Made by a program: the position numbers and the translations under genes
Source of the DNA: Candidatus Sifarchaeum subterraneum
GTDB lineage: Archaea > Asgardarchaeota > Sifarchaeia > Sifarchaeales > Sifarchaeaceae
Direction: 5' to 3'
Assembly (NCBI GenBank): GCA_016292335.1
Contig: JAECRX010000168.1
Span: forward strand, 1-5,931
DNA: 5,931 bases
Notes under the pieces: generated by a model
The model's input: only the letters and a program-made list of their open reading frames with translations
Told to the model about the DNA's origin: nothing
Database searches by the model: none
Shown here: one piece after another, positions 4,222-5,931 of the stretch
How the letters are laid out: each line of letters opens with the position of its first letter
Numbering within the stretch: the first letter of the stretch is position 1

Positions 4222-5475
4222 TTAGTTATCTATTCTCTGATCAATTTTTCCTAAAACATCTACAGCTTTAATTATTTCTTCTATTGCTGCTTTAACTGCT
4301 ACTAACGATTTCAAATCCGTCTTGGATATTTGTTTCAATCTTGTTTGAAATCCTACTCCTAAGTCTTCTGGAATAATTTCGTTGAAAAAATCACCAATTT
4401 CTTGGCTAAAATAAAGGATAAATCCAGAAAGTTCGCCAACATTCATGGGTTGGATGGGAATTGATTTTAGTGTATTATTTAACACTTCTACTATTTCACT
4501 AACTGTTTTTCCACTATTTATCAAAAAGGTCCCATGGGAAACTAAACACCTAACAAGTGCATCTGAAGCATTTGTTCGGACAAACCAATCTTTATCTTTT
4601 AGAGCTTGAATTAATGGTTTAATGGCTCGTTCATCCCCTATCTCTCCAAGTACTTCTGCGGTACTTCTGCGAACGCATTCATGTTCGTCTTCAAGAAGTT
4701 GGATCAAAGGTTCGATGGCTATTTTACCTGTTCTTCTAAGAGATAAAACAGCATTTTCGCGTACCATCCAGTCTTCATCATTTAATGCGTTAATTAATGG
4801 CACTGTAGCTATTTCACCAATTTCTCCCAGCGCTATGACCGCATCTCTTCGCAAGAATTTATTTTCATCTTCAAGAACTTGTGTCAAGAGTTCAACGACT
4901 TTTTCATTGCCAATTCTTCCAATTATTTCTACAGTTTTTGATCGAACAATAATATAATCATCCTTTAAAGCGTGAACCAAAGGTTTGTAAACTCGTTCGT
5001 CATTTATCTTTCCAAGGGCTATGACAACATCTCTTCGAATATATTCGTTTGAATCATTAAAGGCTTGAATTAGAGGTTCAATTGCTCTTTCGTCACCTAT
5101 TTTTCCAAGAGCGTTTACAACATTTTCTTTTAATAACCAATTTTCAGTTTCAAGAAGTTGAATTAAATAATCGACAGCCTGTTCATTCTTTATCGTTCCA
5201 AGTGTCATAATAGAACTTCTTTTAACATATTCATTTTCGTCTTTAAGAAGTTGGATTAGAGGTTCAACAACTTGCTCATCTCCTATTTTTCCAAGCAAGC
5301 CCACCGCAGAAAACCGGACTTCCCAATTCTCATCTCTAAGAGTTTGAATCAAAGGTTCGATAACTTTTGCGTCTCCTATTTCTCTCAATTCTTCAATCGC
5401 ATTTAATCGAACTTTTGGATCAATATTTTTTAACTCTTGGCACAATTTTAGTAGCAAGTTTTCTTTCTTAGCCAA
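4222..5475 (-). CDS. HEAT-repeat protein (PBS-lyase type), with unrecognised C-terminal helical domain
   Basis: This 417-residue soluble protein has no signal peptide or membrane segment. After a short N-terminal helix, residues about 15-308 are nine or ten HEAT repeats of the PBS-lyase/HEAT_2 type. Each has the form N-W-x-V-R-x-x-A-V-x-x-L-G-K-I-G-D-E-x-x-V-E-P-L-I-Q-L-L-K-D. The PLIQ-type motif recurs at residues 41, 72, 103, 134, 165, 196, 226, 256 and 287, a 31-residue period with one single-residue deletion. Such solenoids bind protein partners; in prokaryotes they range from phycobilin lyases to generic scaffolds, and no lyase function should be assumed here. Residues 310-417 depart from the repeat and look helical, ending in a charged segment (AAIEEIIKAVDVLGKIDQRI); I recognise no domain there. 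The start is TTG at 5475, preceded by AGGGA six bases upstream; no ATG lies nearby in frame. Confidence 0.92.
   Translation of the reverse strand: MAKKENLLLKLCQELKNIDPKVRLNAIEELREIGDAKVIEPLIQTLRDENWEVRFSAVGLLGKIGDEQVVEPLIQLLKDENEYVKRSSIMTLGTIKNEQAVDYLIQLLETENWLLKENVVNALGKIGDERAIEPLIQAFNDSNEYIRRDVVIALGKINDERVYKPLVHALKDDYIIVRSKTVEIIGRIGNEKVVELLTQVLEDENKFLRRDAVIALGEIGEIATVPLINALNDEDWMVRENAVLSLRRTGKIAIEPLIQLLEDEHECVRRSTAEVLGEIGDERAIKPLIQALKDKDWFVRTNASDALVRCLVSHGTFLINSGKTVSEIVEVLNNTLKSIPIQPMNVGELSGFILYFSQEIGDFFNEIIPEDLGVGFQTRLKQISKTDLKSLVAVKAAIEEIIKAVDVLGKIDQRIDN
4552..5415 (-). repeat. Tandem 93-base coding repeats of the HEAT gene
   Basis: About nine units of 93 bases encode residues 21-308. 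Several share near-identical DNA phrases: AAGAAGTTGGAT occurs on the plus strand at units near 4695 and 5250, and AAGAAGTTGAATTA near 5154. This similarity is higher than in the neighbouring 35-residue solenoid, so the array is probably younger or homogenised. Confidence 0.8.
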
Positions 5476-5544
5476 TTTTGTTCCCTTTTCTCTGAAAATA
5501 GGCGATGATAAAATCTCTATCTAAGTAAAAATAGCATAAAAAGA

Positions 5545-5552
5545 TATTTAAA
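5545..5552 (-). promoter_or_regulatory. TATA-like element for the HEAT gene
   Basis: On the minus strand this reads TTTAAATA, close to the archaeal TATA consensus. Transcription would begin about 25 bases on, near 5522, leaving a leader of about 47 bases before the TTG at 5475. Confidence 0.45.
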
Positions 5553-5628
5553 TGACTATTACGCACAAGGATGAATTAGTACTCATCAATTAACAACTTG
5601 ATGTCATGGTATATGATAGAACTAATGC

Positions 5629-5639
5629 TTATATTTAAA
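5629..5639 (+). promoter_or_regulatory. TATA-like element for the propeller gene
   Basis: TTATATTTAAA lies about 75 bases upstream of the ATG at 5712. It predicts a start site near 5660 and a leader of about 50 bases that includes the ribosome binding site. Confidence 0.45.
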
Positions 5640-5647
5640 ATTACACA

Positions 5648-5665
5648 ATCATAAGATATTATGAT
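5648..5665. promoter_or_regulatory. 7-4-7 inverted repeat at the expected start site, candidate operator
   Basis: ATCATAA (5648-5654) and TTATGAT (5659-5665) are exact reverse complements around GATA. The element overlaps the transcription start predicted from the upstream TATA-like element, where archaeal repressors typically bind. AT-rich sequence makes chance occurrence possible. Confidence 0.3.
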
Positions 5666-5695
5666 AGAATTACGTTTTGGTCCTTTCTGAATTGC

Positions 5696-5702
5696 GAGGA
5701 GG
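5696..5702 (+). promoter_or_regulatory. Ribosome binding site of the propeller gene
   Basis: GAGGAGG ends nine bases before the ATG at 5712, the same spacing as in the MBL-fold gene, and fixes the start. Confidence 0.8.
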
Positions 5703-5711
5703 AACGAATCC

Positions 5712-5931
5712 ATGGCAATTTTAAAGATTTATAGGTTCATATTCTTTGCTTCCATTCCTTTTTTACTTTTTTCAATCTTATTCATGACTCCAACTTTAGC
5801 ACAAGAGTCTACTATTGTCCAATCCTTCGATTCACCCAGCTTATGGCCTAGGGGATTGGCCTGGGATGGAAAAAACCTGCGGCACGCCGACTCCTGGGAT
5901 GACAAGATTTACAAGTTGGATCCCTCAGATG
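5712..5931 (+). CDS. Secreted beta-propeller-type protein, N-terminal part (runs off the window)
   Basis: The frame is open to the window edge (73 codons plus one base). Residues 1-30 are a clear signal peptide: basic n-region (K5, R8), hydrophobic core (about 9-25) and a TLA|QES-like cleavage site after residue 30. The mature protein begins with a phrase of the form SFDSPS...PRGLAWDG, then HADSWDDKIYKLDPSD. This is the repeated blade motif of archaeal and bacterial NHL/YncE- or glutamine-cyclotransferase-like beta-propellers, which usually carry several copies. The protein probably sits outside the membrane; its ligand or activity cannot be told from one blade. The motif normally has Trp after 'K-N/Y-L' (LWHAD), but here it is Arg (LRHAD), one base from TGG. 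It is divergent from the HEAT gene, with its own ribosome binding site. Confidence 0.75.
   Translation, partial: MAILKIYRFIFFASIPFLLFSILFMTPTLAQESTIVQSFDSPSLWPRGLAWDGKNLRHADSWDDKIYKLDPSD

Larger units (their letters stand above)
5476..5711. other. Divergent promoter region between the HEAT and propeller genes
   Basis: This 236-base AT-rich region has no gene. It contains a minus-strand TATA-like element at 5545-5552, a weak inverted repeat CATCAA/TTGATG at 5584-5603, a plus-strand TATA-like element near 5629-5639 and a 7-4-7 inverted repeat at 5648-5665. Confidence 0.6.

Noticed and set aside
4622..4957. Plus-strand open frame of 111 codons opposite the HEAT gene
   Set aside because: Ser/Thr-rich periodic translation of the HEAT array in antisense, with no ribosome binding site.

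Overview
The window looks archaeal. It is AT-rich. Strong GGAGG-type ribosome binding sites precede the MBL-fold, M24 and propeller genes, GTG/TTG start codons are frequent, and A-rich/TTTAAATA-type elements sit at the expected distance upstream of several starts. I cannot place it more closely from the sequence; an uncultured AT-rich lineage (Bathyarchaeia, Asgard or Thermoplasmata-like) would fit, but that is inference. No tRNA, rRNA, CRISPR array, insertion sequence or phage gene is visible.

Left part (1-2431), all on the plus strand. The first 93 bases are the tail of a gene that resembles the C-terminal region of a family 5 (oligopeptide-type) ABC substrate-binding protein. A gene-poor stretch of about 410 bases follows, holding a perfect 9-5-9 palindrome and perhaps the remnant of a minus-strand gene. 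Then come two genes 48 bases apart: a metallo-beta-lactamase-fold hydrolase of the AHL-lactonase-like type (506-1228), and an M24 'pita-bread' protein (1277-2431) whose metal site is altered in a creatinase-like way. Together with the transporter remnant, the pair suggests uptake and hydrolysis of an amide, lactone or N-rich small molecule. This is inference from context.

Middle (2432-2752). This 321-base intergenic region is unusually structured. It has a stem-loop plus pyrimidine-tract terminator, a perfect 38-bp direct repeat that looks like a duplicated archaeal core promoter, and two perfect palindromes centred on TGTACA between the copies.

Right part (2753-5475) has two convergent alpha-solenoid genes separated by only 68 bases. 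The plus-strand gene encodes eleven regular 35-residue repeats with a G-L-x-x-x-G-T signature, resembling the proteasome/cyclosome (PC) repeats of Rpn1/Rpn2, followed by a single C-terminal membrane helix. This is the most unusual object in the window. The minus-strand gene encodes an ordinary PBS-lyase-type HEAT protein with a 31-residue period and an unrecognised helical C-terminal domain.

The last 220 bases begin a secreted protein of the beta-propeller type (signal peptide, then a GLAWDG...IYKLDPSDG blade motif) that runs off the window. It is divergent from the HEAT gene across a 236-base region with TATA-like elements for both directions.
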